A stretch of 56,688 nt of DNA, from NCBI GenBank assembly GCA_009733575.1, contig ML769474.1, positions 109,886 to 166,573 of the forward strand, in the 5' to 3' direction. The translations under genes and the position numbers were made by a program. Shown here one piece after another: positions 37,818 to 47,985 of the stretch (within the stretch, counting starts at the first letter, position 1; the number at the start of each line of letters is the position of its first letter). The DNA is from Gymnopus androsaceus JB14 (taxonomy: Eukaryota > Basidiomycota > Agaricomycetes > Agaricales > Omphalotaceae). The notes below the pieces were generated by a model. The model saw only the letters and a program-made list of their open reading frames with translations. It was not told where the DNA came from and ran no database searches.

Positions 37818-38097
37818 CATGATGTTCTGAGCGTCGACTCCATGCAGAACGCGCCAAGCCACACCATTGGAGGGAGACCTGTTCATGTCAGAGAAGCTTC
37901 GCATCAATTAATGGCAGTCTCACTTTCGCAGGCAGTGGGACTTGGATCTCACCTTCAGGTAATTCTCCTTCTGCCATAACTCAGCGGATGTGGACATCGC
38001 ACGAAACAGCTAGAAGCAGGAGGGAATGGTCAATCTCAGGTGAGCATAGTTGCAGAACTCGAAATACCGAGATGAGGACTTAACAAATTGGTTCGAG
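37818..38097 (+). repeat. Noisy copy of part of membrane-protein copy 3
   Basis: Closely matches 32335-32600 (GCGTCGACTCCATGCAGAAC onwards) but with many single-base insertions and deletions that break the frame. It lies next to the N gap and inside the recombinase gene. It is either a partial duplicate or a mis-assembled, unpolished read. Confidence 0.85.
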
Positions 38098-38099
38098 TT

Positions 38100-38592
38100 G
38101 AGCAGTGGCTGTTGCCCGCTTGTGTTTTATTCTTGAGAAGGTCTACGTGAAGTCCATAGGACTCGGTGGCTTGTTTTTTGCCATTGAGGACGTTCCGCAA
38201 GTTGTTTCCCCCCTTCCCATGCAAGACCTCTCCTCTGGACCCAGCTCTTCACTGCTGACACCTTGGCTTTCGCAGTCCCGCCAGCTAGTTTCCCGGCGAA
38301 CGATGCTGCGAAGTTGCAGAGTGTGTTCTCTGAGGGGGGAAGGACGTCCTCTTTCCGTCAGACCATGGTCGGCTGCCCAGACCAGAAATTCCGCTGCATA
38401 TTGCAGTTTCCTCTGCCTGGTCTTGTCTGAGACCGCTGCGTCCATTACGTTCCTTGCGTTCTGGTCGAGTGTGGTCGTTGGATTGGTTGGGGGAGCGTTC
38501 TCGTGGTCCTCGAAACGGACTCGGCGATGGGGTATGGATTGGGTGGTGTTCTGGGTGGTGTTATGGATGAATTTGTGTCGCAAAGGTGGCAT
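38100..38592 (-). pseudogene. DIRS-type tyrosine recombinase, N-terminal part
   Basis: Starts at ATG 38592 (MPPLRHKFIHNTTQ). It reads an N-terminal region (RVRFEDHENAPPTN, then KTRQRKLQYAAEFLVWAADH) typical of fungal 'DNA breaking-rejoining' proteins. Within about 38340-38250 the best frame changes to KAKVSAVKSWVQRRGLAWEG and NNLRNVLNGKKQATE. The open sequence runs out at about 38100 where the intrusive segment begins. The catalytic half lies at 37390-36655. Confidence 0.75.
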
Positions 38593-38716
38593 GATGTAGT
38601 GAGTGTCGAGGGTAGGGAGATGTGAGGTTTTCGTCGTTATCGAGTGGTGAAGGTATGAAAGAAAGAGAGAGTCACAGTCCGTGACCGTTACTTGTCTCAG
38701 TTATGTTTGGCTTGAT

Positions 38717-39091
38717 CTGCAGCCTTAGCTGTTATCCTGACTGCTTGAACTTGGGATACAACCACAAGTTTCAAACACATCAGCAGGGATACAACCACAG
38801 TGACCATTGCCCACAGGGATACCCTTAATAAAGGGCAGCTACGGATAAATCCCTAGCACCAAGTTAGGTAAGCCCCGTGACTTTCCCGCCCCTTCCCAAA
38901 TGGGACATGGTGCGCCCAGTCCCAAATCGGAAAGAGCACTCCCGGAGGCGGCAGCTGGCCGGAACGGTCGAAACAAGTGCAAAATTTATGCCAGTTGCAC
39001 TAATCGAACACCAGACCTGTTCAATCGAGAGCAACTAGCGCTAAAGTTAAGATTGAATCTGTAGACCTTACCACTATGCTACCGGGGTGAT
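38717..39091 (-). mobile_element. tRNA-derived SINE, copy D
   Basis: On the minus strand it starts near 39091 with a canonical A box (TAGCATAGTGGTAAGG, 39066-39083) and a B box (GTGTTCGATTAG, about 39000-39011). The body matches copy C (TTTGGGACTGGGCGCACCAT, then GGGAAAGTCACGG). It ends in AGGATAACAGCTAAGGCTGC. It sits directly downstream of the truncated GH-core fragment. Confidence 0.85.
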
Positions 39092-39168
39092 AACATATAG
39101 GGATTTGGCATCGATTTATTACAAAACTTTCAATCAATTTAATACAATTCAAAACTTTCATGCTCGCT

Positions 39169-39850
39169 GACTGAGCCCACTGTAAAAGACCCTACTCCAT
39201 TGACCCCTTGGCAATTGTCGCACCTGTCAAATAAATACATCATCAATGCGAATGAAAAACCCCAATTGCAATGCGTAACGTACCCACAGTCTCCAAAATC
39301 AACCGTACACGGCGTAAACCACTGATTCAAAAAGGTCACATTGTTCCCAATCATATATGTGTCTTGCAACAGCACGTCCGCGCCACTGGCATACTCTGAC
39401 CAGAAAAAGTTTTCGCAATTGAGCATGAGAGACACTGGGTGGTATCCCGCGCCGCCGTTCCCGTCACTTCCGTCGAGCGAGGTGATGAGGGACTGTGCAA
39501 GGGAGGTTGCGTTGAGAGGATCCGAGGTACCTATGTCAATCACCATAAGAACCAGATTGCAACAGATGGGAAATATCGTACCGCCGGGTTCGTCTGCGCT
39601 GTACCAGAGCAGGAGGTTGGGGCGGGACTTGATTTGGTTGACTTGCTCGGTTACGGACGTATCGTTCATGTATGTGCTGGTTGGATGAGGGTCATGTTAG
39701 CGTACGCATGGGGAGAAGGAACCTATAAACTCACAGCCTCATGTCGCATATCAAAGCCCATTTTTCTGCATAAACTTCATTGAGAATGCTTGTATTGTCG
39801 CAAGTTGGGATGGGATGGACCTATGTGCAAGGAGCGTTATCATCTAGTCG
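39169..39850 (-). pseudogene. Glycoside hydrolase catalytic-core family fragment
   Basis: Matches a fungal (beta/alpha)8-barrel family annotated as 'glycoside hydrolase subgroup catalytic core'; substrate unknown. It reads LNEVYAEKWALICDMRL, intron, YMNDTSVTEQVNQIKSRPNL, LLLWYSADEPGG, intron (about 39541-39591), TSDPLNATSLAQSLITSLDG, YHPVSLMLNCENFFWSEYAS, ADVLLQDTYMIGNNVTF, FTPCTVDFGDCG, intron, CDNCQG. ADEP includes a likely acid/base Glu. The C-terminal part after CDNCQG is replaced by unrelated residues and a stop, and the N-terminal half is missing. It abuts an FAD-monooxygenase fragment upstream. Confidence 0.8.
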
Positions 39851-39864
39851 AACTAAAAGAACAC

Positions 39865-40450
39865 AAAAGACATACGAGGGCCGACGGTGTGGAGGGGTCG
39901 ATAGATGAGACCCTACTTGCATGACGAAATGTTATATGCGGCTTCGCCAGATCATACAGCAAGTTATGAAGATCAGCCCTCTATACATAACCATTCAGCA
40001 AGCATACCCATAAATTGAAAGTATTTCGAGCTTACACGGATATGATAACTTGGTGCCCCGTATCGTTTCTTAGTCTCATCTCCACCCAGCATGCGTATAA
40101 GAGTTTCTCCATTCGCATCTGCAAAAATAAAATGAAAAGAAAACACAACGACAGTTTTTAAAGGGGCACTTGCAAGGATGTATCAGTACAGATTCCGGTG
40201 TGTCTCGTCCAGCGATCTCCCGTTTCGAGCCAAGACCCACCGTGTCAGAATGCAAGTGACATCTAGTGTCACGATCAGCAAGCCTTGGGAGAGAGGAAAA
40301 GAGCGTCGCACTTACTGTAATCTGGATACCTGCACCAATTTCGCCTGGAACTGCGACCGCCTCGAGGACTGTGACTCTATGGCCTGCGCTTGCTAGAGAG
40401 TAAGCACTGGCTCGACCACCAATTCCACCGCCAACTTTAACATTTGAGTG
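39865..40450 (-). pseudogene. FAD-dependent monooxygenase (salicylate hydroxylase-like) N-terminal fragment
   Basis: Class A flavin monooxygenases hydroxylate aromatic compounds with NAD(P)H. The GxGxxG-type Rossmann motif is clear: VKVGGGIGGRASAYSLASAG, then HRVTVLEAVAVPGEIGAGIQ, ending at a GTAAGT donor near 40316. Later exons read DANGETLIRMLGGDETKKRY then GAPSYHI (about 40100-40030), and RADLHNLLYDLAKPHITFRH then ASRVSSIDPSTPS (about 39960-39870). Only the first third of the enzyme is present; it then runs into the GH-core fragment on the same strand, so the pair looks like two joined pieces. Confidence 0.75.
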
Positions 40451-40540
40451 AGCATTTGATTACAAGGAGCCCGGGACTCACAATGAGAATGTCCAGCTTC
40501 AAAACCGGGTCCGTATGATGTATTGCTTCCTAGATAGGTC

Positions 40541-40813
40541 TCATCGATGATGCGGGATAGCTATAGAATCAAAGAATGGGAAGTGTGGGAGATAATGGCG
40601 GAAGATGGTAATGCGGAGAGAGATGGTTGCGCCGGGATGACGAAAGACGACATTTTTTGCATGCCATGCCTGGTAAGCTATCTTGACGTTCAGCTTCGTC
40701 CGTTGTAGCAAGCTAGTTGCCTGTCTGATGAGGATGTACGCCAGTCCTTGACGTTCTTGCTGACTCCGTAGCTCGTTTGCGCGGTCCGCGGCGTTAGGTA
40801 TTGGCGGGTCCAC
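40541..40813 (-). CDS. Unassigned ORF fragment
   Basis: A 90-codon frame (NAADRANELRSQQERQGLAY and KLNVKIAYQAWHAKNVVF). No family is recognised. Its downstream part overlaps the short repeat piece 40628-40655 that matches 3605-3635, so it may be a remnant cut by the composite repeat. Confidence 0.25.
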   Translation of the reverse strand: MDPPIPNAADRANELRSQQERQGLAYILIRQATSLLQRTKLNVKIAYQAWHAKNVVFRHPGATISLRITIFRHYLPHFPFFDSIAIPHHR

Positions 40814-41109
40814 TGTTCGGGCCAGGGAGATTAGCGTTGGCAGAGATGAAATGAAGAATTCAAATACCTCTAACGATTAGCATTTCATCACCATCCCTGC
40901 GAGGGAGTCAGAATCCTAGTGGGAAAAACGTAGATAACAGTTTAACATACCTCTGTTTTGCCAAGCCAAGGTAAAAGAACGGAGATGAAATCAAAACCAA
41001 GTAGGGATAAGTAAAAAAAGACGCGTACCCGTGCCCCCCCTACCTCTCAGCTCTACCTCTTCCGAGGTTAGTTTGCTCCCTCCTGACAGTACTCCTTGGC
41101 CCAACATTT

Positions 41110-41630
41110 GACCTCGTACAGCTTTCACTGATGACGCTGATTACAATACTGGAGATGAGACAGAGACCGGTGAGACCGACGGGGAGTACACAGAGGACGA
41201 GTATAGCGGAGATGAATTCGACGTATTCGATGATCTGACCGAGCGCAATACAGAGAGGAATGCTGTTGTTGAGCCTCCTCCAAACTCTCTTGGGCTCTTT
41301 GATCCAGATGCCGATGTCGATCCCGATCCGCTTGGAGAAGGAGTGAACGTTGTGGTTCCGCCAGAGCCGTATTTCCCATCGACAACACATAGCATGCCTA
41401 CTCGTACTTCATCTACATCTGCAAATCGCAATCCTCAACGTCGGAAAAGTATAAAGCATCATGAACCTCTTCCGCTGCACACCTCCCAACCAGTGTTTCA
41501 GCGCGATAGGTGTACTATTACAATGATTCAAGGAGACCCAGAAGGCAAGACGTCTGGCAGGAAGAGTAAAAAGTACATCGTCGGTAGTGATCTGAGTGAA
41601 GAGAGTCGCTATGCGGTAGAATACGAGTGT
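41110..41630 (+). pseudogene. Universal stress protein (Usp) domain gene fragment fused to repeat
   Basis: Fungal Usp proteins have an acidic, disordered N-terminus and a nucleotide-binding alpha/beta domain. Here an acidic stretch (YTEDEYSGDEFDVFDDLTE) is followed by DPDADVDPDPLGEG, RRKSIKHHEPLPLHTSQPVF, TITMIQGDPEGKTSGRKSKK and YIVGSDLSEESRYAVE, the start of the Usp domain. The match stops right after SRYAVE. The frame then runs on into composite-repeat block 1 (ECGCGMREGRKGQ) to a stop at 41915, so most of the domain is lost. No ATG is evident at the 5' side; upstream exons may be missing. Confidence 0.75.
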
Positions 41631-41925
41631 GGTTGTGGCATGAGGGAAGGAAGAAAAGGGCAATCATTGAATCAACGGAATAGCGGAATTACGGCTGAGT
41701 CACATGGTGCGAATGTCGTTCTAGATATGAAGGACGCTACGAGTGAAGGACGCCACGCTCATGGTCCTCTCGTTCCTAGTCAGAGTCTCGTCCTTTCGAA
41801 CTCTAAGACTGGATGTAAAAGACAAGATACACGACGTAAATGTCAAAGCGGTCAAAGCGGTCTCAATTCAAACTCTATCTACATAAACCATCTCATTCAC
41901 TTACTCCGATCGTGATTGATCAGTG
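41626..41925 (+). repeat. Composite-repeat block 1 (copy B)
   Basis: Matches 3640-3915 (GGTTGTGGCATGAGGGAAGG, CAACGGAAT, GAAGGACGCTACGAGTG, GTCAGAGTCTCGTCC, AGACAAGATACA). It forms the chimeric 3' end of the Usp frame. Confidence 0.75.
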
Positions 41926-42479
41926 CACTTATATTAGTACTTGCTAGGTTACTTTGATCAAGATTTTGGTCTTGTCGTATTTTTTGGTGTCGTGATCTCA
42001 GTGAGATGTAGAAGCACTTGAGCACGCTGAATGAACGAGGGAGGAACTAATTCATACACACCCCATCAGTAATCAGTAATGATTATAAAACATACAAATA
42101 AATGTGGTGAAGTGGAGTCTGTACGAATGGCAACAAGACTGTTAGCACGGAAGGGATCGATACAAAGAGTATCTGAAGGACTTCCATCCGGGATGAGGGA
42201 CGATGAGACGGATGTTTCTATTTTGAAGAGCAGAGAGGTTGAGGTACTTCGACTTGGAAGCAGGATGGTAGGAGGAAGTTGGATAGTAGGAGAGAAACAG
42301 AAAGCAGTGGAACGATGAAAGAAAAGACGAGTCTGTTCGGCTCCTACTCCAATGCCAGGAGCTTTAACTTGGACCCTTGGTTAGCGATTTCAGCACCTAC
42401 CACTGCATTGTTTGAGATCGATTCTCCAACAAATGAACTATCAAAATGATATCACCTATTGCTCATAATGCTTTTGCAC
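41926..42479. other. No recognisable gene
   Basis: Lies between composite-repeat blocks 1 and 2. The plus-strand ORF at 42079-42318 has no recognisable features. Confidence 0.4.
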
Positions 42480-42960
42480 ATACCCTCGAAAATGACCTCC
42501 AAGATTCCCTGATATCTGGCTCTAGTTCATTGCTTAGAACAACGGACTCGATTCTAGATATACAGTACTTATTTAGAATGAAATGCAATTTTATCAACAT
42601 TATTATGTTCAGTACATGCAATTTCTCGATATTACAGGCTAAACACGTCTACTGAAGCGATCCCGGAGCATCCGGATGATATCTGATATCATCTCACTGC
42701 ATGAGACCGTCGTTTCAAACGACGAGCTCGAAAGGAACGCCCGTTAAGCGCCTACGGACCGCGTTTCCGAATGTGATTGTTTGGCAATCTCACGGTTGAA
42801 CTTCGCTCTTAACGTTCATTCAGCGCGACGGACTATGGCTCAAGACTTGCCTAAACCTCCTCAGGCCCATTGTACGTCTTGTTCATTCTTATTTGGAAGT
42901 TTTTTTTGACTTAATTCCTTGGTTATAGCTCCACTTTTCCTCGAATAATTCCCCTGCATC
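42480..42960 (+). repeat. Composite-repeat block 2 (copy B), upstream of the GH47 fragment
   Basis: Homologous to 4490-4935, with the same order of landmarks (AAAATGACCTCCAAGA; GAGCTCGAAAGGAACGCCCG; GCGCCTACGGACCGCGTTTC at 42749-42768; CTCACGGTTGAACTT; T run then TTGGTTATAGCTC). Similarity ends where the cargo gene starts. Confidence 0.75.
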
Positions 42961-43084
42961 CGGCATCGACTTCTCATACGGCGACTCGACCTGGAGATCC
43001 AAGATTGAATTTTGGACGCGATTTATAGACGCTTTCTATCTTTGCGCTTCCTCTGGCTCTTTTTAAGTCGAAACTCGACAGCGA

Positions 43085-45284
43085 AGATGGAGACTGGTGG
43101 TGTGTGCTACGTCAAGCATGAGGTCTATGGCAGTCGTTGTTTTGGACCTCGAAATGACTTACGAACTTGTCGTTCGACCAAGACCCAAACTTCAATACTT
43201 TCGAGGTGAGCTGTGATTTAATCTGCAGTTTATAATCATCTCAAATTCGCTCATAGACTACTATCCGTGTTCTTGGCGGTCTTCTCTCGGCATATGAACT
43301 CACTGGCCACGATAAACTCTATCTCGACCGCGCTATCGAGCTGGCCGACCGTATGCTTCCTTTTTTCGACACCGAATCAGGGCTTCCCCTACCCAACATC
43401 AATCTCGCTCAACGAAAAGGCGTCCCAGACCCAGACCTTCCTTTCCTCGTCAGCACCGCAGAGGTGTCGACGTTGCAACTCGAGTTCAGATATCTCAGTT
43501 ACTTGACGGAGGAAGAAACATACTGGGAAAAGGTCGAAGCAGTACGTTCATTACGGTACATGTTCGTTTTGTGCGACTGACCAAAATGCAGGTTATGAAA
43601 ACGATCAAAGAGCATAAGATGCCACACGGACTTGCTTCGATTTACTTGCAGTGCATGCTCCCATTTTTGTTTATAGAAGGCAGCCTGCTCATTTGTGAAC
43701 CTTATCAGCGCACAGACCGGTCAATTCGTTCCTTCTGCCATTCGATTGGGTCCCCGTGGTGATTCACACTATGAGTATCTATCGTGAGTACAGTACTGTC
43801 TTTCGACTCTTTCGTTCTAATCCATGCCATAGAAAACAATATATACAAACTGTAAGTTCGTTCAACCCTCGATACCAAGCGTCTGTTTATGATGACTCTC
43901 AGAATCAAACGGAAAATGTTTATCGAGAGGTGAGTACGCGGCATAAGCGGCTCGTTTAAAAATATCTTACATTCGTTCTGCAGATGTACGACGACGCAAC
44001 GAACGCCGTCCACGGAAACCTCATCTCCAAGAGTCCCTACTCGCGCATGACTTACACCTCGGAGCTCATTGCGGAACGGCATGGAGATGGACAGCTGTTC
44101 GTGACATTTATGTACGTTCAGTTGAAATGATTCTAAAATATTTCTCTCTCGCAGATCCTGGCGACTCACACCAAAACAAGACCATCTAGTTTGCTTTTTC
44201 GGTGGCTCACTCATGCTAGGAGCAACCATCACCGGCGCCGCTGTTATTCCTGTATCTATCCCGCCTTGACAGTCAGAATTCATGGACCATGGACAAAGGA
44301 CTGGAAAACTGGAGTCGAGCTAGTCAGGTCTTGTGTGGATACACATGATACTAAGACGTGCGTTAACGTTTAGCATTCTTCGTTTAACGGCTAACAGTGA
44401 TGGAGTTCTAGTAGACTTTCGCCTGAAATTGTGAACTTTCGTATCCCTTCAGACGCCAGTGTAATGGACACATTTCTCGTCAGGTGCTCCCGCTGATTGA
44501 TATATCAAAGGCGCTTGGTGGGTTTTTTTTTTGCTTTTTCTCCTGATGGGTCTAGAAACGGTGTAAGTGACGCATTTTTTTTCCGTTATAGCCCAGGTGA
44601 ACCAGCTCCGTACGATGCGAGATATATTCTTTGGTGTGTGCTTTCGTTGCTCGAGCATATATAAATATCAACGCTCTCAGACCGGAGACCGTAGAGTCGC
44701 TCTTCTTGGCCTTCCGTCTTACTGGAGACATCCGTTACAGACGGATTGGTGTTGGGATATATTCCAAGCAATTGAGAAGCACTGTAAAGTGCAGACCGGT
44801 GGATATGCGAGTATCGTGGATGAGGTACCGGCACAGCAAGAGGATAAGATGGAGACGTTCTTAATGGTAAGAGTTCTGGTTCTTTTCAGCTATGAATGCA
44901 GTCGCTCATGTCCATTGTGATTCAGAGTGAAACATTGAAGTATCTGTTCCTTCTATTCAAGGACGCAAGTGAATTGCCTTTGGACAGTAAGTGGTTTAAG
45001 CGTTTATATGTCTTATAGCTAACGTATTGCTCTTGCTTCTCGCAGAATATGTGCTCAACATAGAGGTTCGTTTGGTAATTTCACACTACGTATTCAGATC
45101 GTTGACATCTTTCAACATTGCAGGCCCATCCATTACTGATATTCACACCACAGGTTTCTCCTCGAAAAGCCATATTTATTATCATGTACTGTACAAGGAT
45201 CAGAACTAAAACTATTCCTTCTTCCCAGCAAAATCGTCTATATTATAGTTATGTCGAATCAATATTGCGTTTTGCGTTTTGTAT
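43085..45284 (+). pseudogene. GH47 alpha-1,2-mannosidase, 5'-truncated and frameshifted
   Basis: GH47 enzymes trim mannose from N-glycans in the ER and Golgi. Readable: LTNLSFDQDPNFNTFE, intron, TTIRVLGGLLSAYELTGHDK, FDTESGLPLPNINLAQRKG, STAEVSTLQLEFRYLSYLT, AQTGQFVPSAIRLGPRGDS, LISKSPYSRMTYTSELIAER, KQDHLVCFFGGSLMLGATIT, LSPEIVNFRIPSDAS, PGEPAPYDARYIL, RPETVESLFLAFRLTGDIRY and, after a one-base frame break near 44745, WDIFQAIEKHCKVQTGGYAS. The end reads YVLNIEAHPLLIFTP; the usual calcium-binding Thr of the TEAHP motif is Ile. The N-terminal third is absent, and stops interrupt the sequence just upstream of 43163. Flanked 5' by composite-repeat block 2 and 3' by a SINE, as is the Uso1 fragment. 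Confidence 0.9.
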
Positions 45285-45326
45285 ATGAACAAAATAGCGC
45301 ATTAACAGCCGCGCCAGTCATCCAGT

Positions 45327-45775
45327 CATAATGCTGGCTACATGGCCCGGCGTAGACCTCACATAATTCAATTAGTGTACTCAGTTACATTGTTCGCATG
45401 AACAAGTGGTTAATGTGTGCCGTGATCCTTCATTTGACTGATTAGGCGCTGGTGTATCTGTGGAGCATAGGGTTCGATTCCTTGCCGCGACATTTTACTC
45501 CGGCTCTATCTCGGTCCGGTGAATGCCTCCGGTATCTCCGTTGCGCTCATATTTGTCAGCGCGTACCTCCGCTTCGGTGACTCATCATCCCGACGCTATG
45601 GGCGCTGGAAATACTGGTGCATGGGATATATCCCTTGGTCATGGTGGTGCTATGGATTTATCCCATAGCGCCATTCCAGAGGCATTGGCTCTTCTGTGGT
45701 TATTTCCCTACTGAAGCATTTGCAAAGTAGGGATATAGCCCAGTGTCAAGCCTTCAGGATAACAGTTACAGGTGT
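45327..45775 (+). mobile_element. tRNA-derived SINE, copy B
   Basis: Full-length match to copy A. A-box-like CAAGTGGTTAATG, B box GGTTCGATTCC (about 45470-45482), body with CCGGCTCTAT and GGCGCTGG words, tail TTCAGGATAACAGTTACAGG. It lies between the GH47 fragment and the end of the DIRS-like element. Confidence 0.85.
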
Positions 45776-45897
45776 GATCTGAGGGAGCGTGATGCAAGCG
45801 GTAGTATTAAAAACTAGTAAATTAAATCGTGGATGGTAGGTACTCGTGTTAGGTGGTACAAGTGTACAAGTAGTTTTATAGGTCGATGTGAATACAC

Positions 45898-47985
45898 TTA
45901 TTGAGAATCAAGACGGGGGTCATTCGGTTGGATCGAATTGAATATGTACGGTTTTAGGTGTCGCGGTACGGAGGGAGGGTGAGGGTGAAGTTGCTTGCGC
46001 GGGGGAAAAGCGCCTCTCGAAGGTGCATCTGCTGGGTTGTCGTGGGTGGAGACCCACACACAGTCTATCCAAACCTTGAACTCCTGCATAAGCTCGATGA
46101 TCTTTCTCAAAATGAGATTGATCTCGTAGCCCCTGGAACTGCCCTTCTTGAGAGCACCCACAACACCGACGTTGTCAGAACGGAGGCGGACACGGACACT
46201 TCGGAAGCTGGAAGAGATAAGGGTGCGGAGAGCAAGCTCTACCGCAACCATTTCCCGCCAACCAATATGGCGTTCCGCATCTGTCCACCCAGGCTTGTAT
46301 TCCCATGCAAGCCACTTCCGTTGATGACGAGACCAATCCCCATGACGTCGAAGCATCCACGAAAAGGTCAATGTCGATAGGGTCGGGGAGTTGGATGATT
46401 TCCATTCCGACGAACGGCTGGTGTAAAAGATCGTTCCACCAGTCGATGTCCTCTTGGAGTTTGGCTGGGATAGAATGAGGAATGAAGCGCTTGGAGGATT
46501 TGAATCCAGAGCGGAAGTTGAAGAGGTTGATTAGTCTTGTCTTCCCAGTAGGAACGACGAGGGCGATGTGATTTAGCGTCCCTATGAGTTCTTCCACCTT
46601 GTCCACGGACTGTCGTTCTTTCGCGACCCACGGGGCTAGCCGAGTGATATACTTCTCCTTCTTCTCTTCTGGGAGTTGTACCGTCTTCTCCTCGATGTGC
46701 CAGAGGAAGCCGATGTACTTGAAGAGAGATGCGAAGGGAACGAATTTACTCGGTGCCCACGGCCAGCCTAGAATGGCGGCGGTGGACCATATGAGGGAGT
46801 CGTCGTAGGAGAAGATGAACGAGCCATCTTCGTTCCGTCCTTTTGGGTAGCGGAAGAACACGAAATCGTCCACCCACTTGAGCAGGGCTTCAACGCCCTT
46901 GTACTTGAGGATCCAGGCCATGGCATCTGCAACATGACCCCAGATGCCTGGCGCTGGTCTCTTTCCAAAATTGAGCATGAGATCAAGGTGGATGAGGCCG
47001 TCGAGCATGAGTGCGACGAATCGGCGGGCGGAGGGGTGAATGGGGATGTTTCGGAAAGCTGAATCAACGTCGAAGATTGCAGCTTGAGTACCTGTAGAGT
47101 TAGAAACGTTAGAAATGCCTTTTGGAATTCCGAGTGAGTCAGTATACCTGGAGGGGCTTCCGCTACCATCAGGTAACACTCAGAGAAGGATCCCCAATCG
47201 CAAGGGAAGTCGTTTGCGTCTATGAGGGCGTTGATAGAGATTTCTGACGCGTCAAAAACAACTGGAGGGAGAGGGTGACTGTTGGTAGGAGGAGAGTGGG
47301 TGGCACGCGGAAAGTCTGGAGGTAGGGTTTTTCGCGGGAAGGAGTGGTCAATAACGATACGAAATTTGCCAGGTCGTTGTTCAACGACGGCCATAGGAGC
47401 TGTAGTGAAGTTGCCGATCTGAGCCTGAAGCTCATCGGGATGAAACGGGCGTGAGATTCTACCCAGTTCCATTTCTTGTGCGAATTTAGCACGAATGACA
47501 TTGGCGTGTTGTTCAGTCTTGTAATGATTCGGTGGAATGTAAGTCGATGCGAGTGAGAAATTGTCGAGGCCAATACGGAAACCTTCTTCGAGACCTTTCG
47601 GAATCCCGGCAAACTTCTGAGGAGCATTGGATTCCTCCAGAAGTCGCTTCCACGCCTCAGGTATGAGACGTGTGGAGAAACGAATGTCCTCAGCGTGGGT
47701 GCTCCTGGGCTCCGTGTTCCGAGGAACCGCACAATCCACACTTGTGGGTGAATGTGCAGTGCGATTTGGTGCAGGCGGAGGGACCATTGAAGCTAACGCA
47801 GTAGGCGTTTCCATCTGAGTCAACGTATTGGCGACCAGATTTACGCAGGAAGTCGGAGGACTTTGGTTTATGAAAGTTCCAGTTGTGCTCATAGGAACCG
47901 CACAGGTAGCACTTGCACTTGGTATTCGAGCGCGGGTTCTCTTTCGAGGATGAATCTCCGTCTCGAAAGGAGCGCTTCTGCCCAT
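45898..47985 (-). pseudogene. DIRS-like reverse transcriptase / RNase H
   Basis: Copies element RNA into DNA. The 5' exon overlaps the gag end in another frame. Clear RT sequence: FRIVIDHSFPRKTLPPDFPR, NDFPCDWGSFSECYLMVAEA, a 56-nt GT-AG intron (47092-47147), FDVDSAFRNIPIHPSARRFV (motif A Asp), NFGKRPAPGIWGHVADAMAW, LLKWVDDFVFFRYPKG (motif C, VDD), and thumb EELIGTLNHIALVVP. RNase H begins IDLFVDASTSWG; frame breaks at about 46340-46375 separate it from WLAWEYKPGW and RSDNVGVVGALKKGSSRG, then VWVSTHDNPADAPSRG, with the last conserved Asp. It ends at 45898. The relaxed VDD motif and RNase H layout fit DIRS-type elements rather than LTR elements. Confidence 0.85.

Noticed and set aside
43705..44283. 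192-codon minus-strand ORF across the GH47 region
   Set aside because: Antisense to recognisable GH47 exons and introns; no independent evidence.
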